Shown piece after piece: positions 5,522 through 6,626 of a DNA stretch of 6,626 nt (position 1 is its first letter; every line of letters starts with the position of its first letter). The position numbers were made by a program, and so were the translations under genes. Source of the stretch: Bacteriovoracaceae bacterium (GTDB lineage Bacteria; Bdellovibrionota; UBA1018); contig JAHFAB010000104.1 in assembly GCA_023250795.1 (NCBI GenBank), positions 1 through 6,626 of the forward strand. The letters are read 5' to 3'. A model generated the notes under the pieces. It did no database searches, was not told the origin of the DNA, and saw nothing but the letters and a program-made list of their open reading frames with translations.

Positions 5522-6626
5522 TCAATGGCCCTGTTTATCACAGATTTTCTGTTCTAAAATTTTATCTTTACTTTGTTTAAATATTTCTCCGGCCTCTAAA
5601 ATCCAATCTTCTTGTGCGGCAGTCAAGATTTGTTTGAGTTCGTCTTGAAGTTGTTCTCGGTATTCCACTTCTTGTGTGTTCATATCCAGAATTACTTCGT
5701 TCAAAGTTTTTATACCCTCTAGCCATTTCTGTTTTTCAACTCCGTTTGTTCTAATCTGTTTAAGAATCAACTTGGCGGCTAAAAATCGATTTGGCCTAAA
5801 AGAATCTTGGTGGGCGACTTGTTTTAGGAGTGCCCAGAGCTGATCATTATCAATCCAGTATGAAATTAAGCTGTTCGAGTCGAGTTGTTTTAAAACAAAT
5901 CCACGGTGGTTTGGGTCTCGGTCTTTAATAATATCTATCAAAAATGGACGGACTTCTTTGGATGTAAGGAATGTCGCGCAATCGTCTTTATTAAGCCAAC
6001 CCTTTTCCATTCCTTTGAAACACCACTCTATGCCGCTGGCTAGATCTGTCTTGGTTTCTTTGAGCAGATATTGATAGAGGAAGAAGCTATTTTTAAATCT
6101 AGACTGATTTTCTTCAAAACCCGAGAATCCAAAAGTAGGAGGATTCAGTGGGGTATAAAACCATGTATTTTTTTTCATTGGAGATTTCATTCTTTTTTCT
6201 AAGACAGATTTCAATTGCTCTGTGGGTCGAAAAAAATATTTTTTAATATTTGAAAAACCTAGATAGGCCTGAAGGATCCAATCATTTGTAAGGTTTTCAT
6301 TTTCAAGAGAATCAATTAATTTTACGTTTAAAAAAGACACTATTTTTTCAAAACTTTCTTTATCTATTAATAAGTCAATTTCTTCTTTTGAGTCTGTTTT
6401 TTTTAGTAAACAGAAATAAAGACGAACCAAACTTTGTTCGAGCACGGTATCATTTTGTTCTTGGGAGAGAGCAAGCGTTTTTTTGAGTATTTTTTTGGAA
6501 ATACTCAAATAATCTGTATGTCTTGAGAAATAATTTCCCAAATAGATTTTAATCAAAACTAAAGGTGGAACACGTCTTATCTCTTTATTATCTAAGGCGA
6601 GCTCTATTTTTTGAAGCAGAAAGTAT
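5522..6626 (-). CDS. Unrecognised helix-rich protein, N-terminus beyond the right edge
   Basis: The minus strand is open from the window edge to the TGA at 5524-5522, so 367 C-terminal residues are seen and the start is outside. A TTG at 6556 is in frame but has no support as a start, and 23 sensible codons precede it (for example KIELALDNKEIRRVPP). The product is rich in Lys, Leu, Ile, Glu and Asn and looks almost wholly helical, with a Pro/aromatic stretch (WFYTPLNPPTFGFSGF, visible residues about 155-170) between two helical blocks. The second block (NHRGFVLKQLD onward) could be HEAT- or ARM-like, but this is a guess. No signal, membrane or catalytic motif is visible in this part. It is AT-rich, like the kinase-like gene. 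It converges on the HNH gene, with only 30 bases between the stops and no hairpin terminator there. Confidence 0.75.
   Translation of the reverse strand, partial: YFLLQKIELALDNKEIRRVPPLVLIKIYLGNYFSRHTDYLSISKKILKKTLALSQEQNDTVLEQSLVRLYFCLLKKTDSKEEIDLLIDKESFEKIVSFLNVKLIDSLENENLTNDWILQAYLGFSNIKKYFFRPTEQLKSVLEKRMKSPMKKNTWFYTPLNPPTFGFSGFEENQSRFKNSFFLYQYLLKETKTDLASGIEWCFKGMEKGWLNKDDCATFLTSKEVRPFLIDIIKDRDPNHRGFVLKQLDSNSLISYWIDNDQLWALLKQVAHQDSFRPNRFLAAKLILKQIRTNGVEKQKWLEGIKTLNEVILDMNTQEVEYREQLQDELKQILTAAQEDWILEAGEIFKQSKDKILEQKICDKQGH

Overview
The window looks like chromosome from a Bdellovibrio-type bacterium (Bdellovibrionota). This is an inference, not proof. It rests mainly on the stand-alone HNH nuclease at 4511-5491, whose N-terminal helical domain (LSDSELIERTEKVV, then RLGYSSMFDYC) matches a family I know as multi-copy in Bdellovibrio genomes. 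The density of exported proteins in a moderately AT-rich genome fits too. No rRNA, tRNA, CRISPR array, insertion sequence or phage gene was seen.

Layout from left to right: (1) 1-664, minus strand: the start of a probable lipoprotein gene that runs off the left edge, with Ser/Pro-rich stretches. (2) 784-2073, plus strand, divergent from it: an exported protein whose C-terminal half resembles a degenerate protein-kinase fold and whose chain ends exactly at a DFD motif. (3) 2086-2125: a perfect 14-bp inverted repeat, probably a shared terminator. (4) 2136-3917, minus strand: a secreted zinc metalloprotease with HEIGH and a downstream glutamate. (5) 4035-4307, minus strand: a doubtful 90-residue gene. 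(6) 4308-4510: a spacer with a GC-rich foldable island, a T8 tract, an AT-rich stretch and a dyad in front of the next gene's ribosome binding site. (7) 4511-5491, plus strand: the HNH nuclease, which carries unusual DNA palindromes inside its coding sequence. (8) 5522-6626, minus strand: the C-terminal 367 residues of an unrecognised, helix-rich protein that starts beyond the right edge.

The genes do not form one operon. Orientation alternates: divergent at 665-783, convergent at 2074-2135 and 5492-5521, divergent at 4308-4510. Three of the products are predicted to be exported (lipoprotein, kinase-like protein, protease), which would suit cell-surface or prey-directed roles, but nothing in the sequence ties them into a pathway. 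GC content changes visibly from gene to gene: the protease is the most GC-rich, while the kinase-like gene and the right-edge gene are AT-rich. I see no convincing new multi-gene system. The best leads are the kinase-like protein that ends at DFD, the repeated palindromes inside the HNH gene, and the structured island at 4341-4416.
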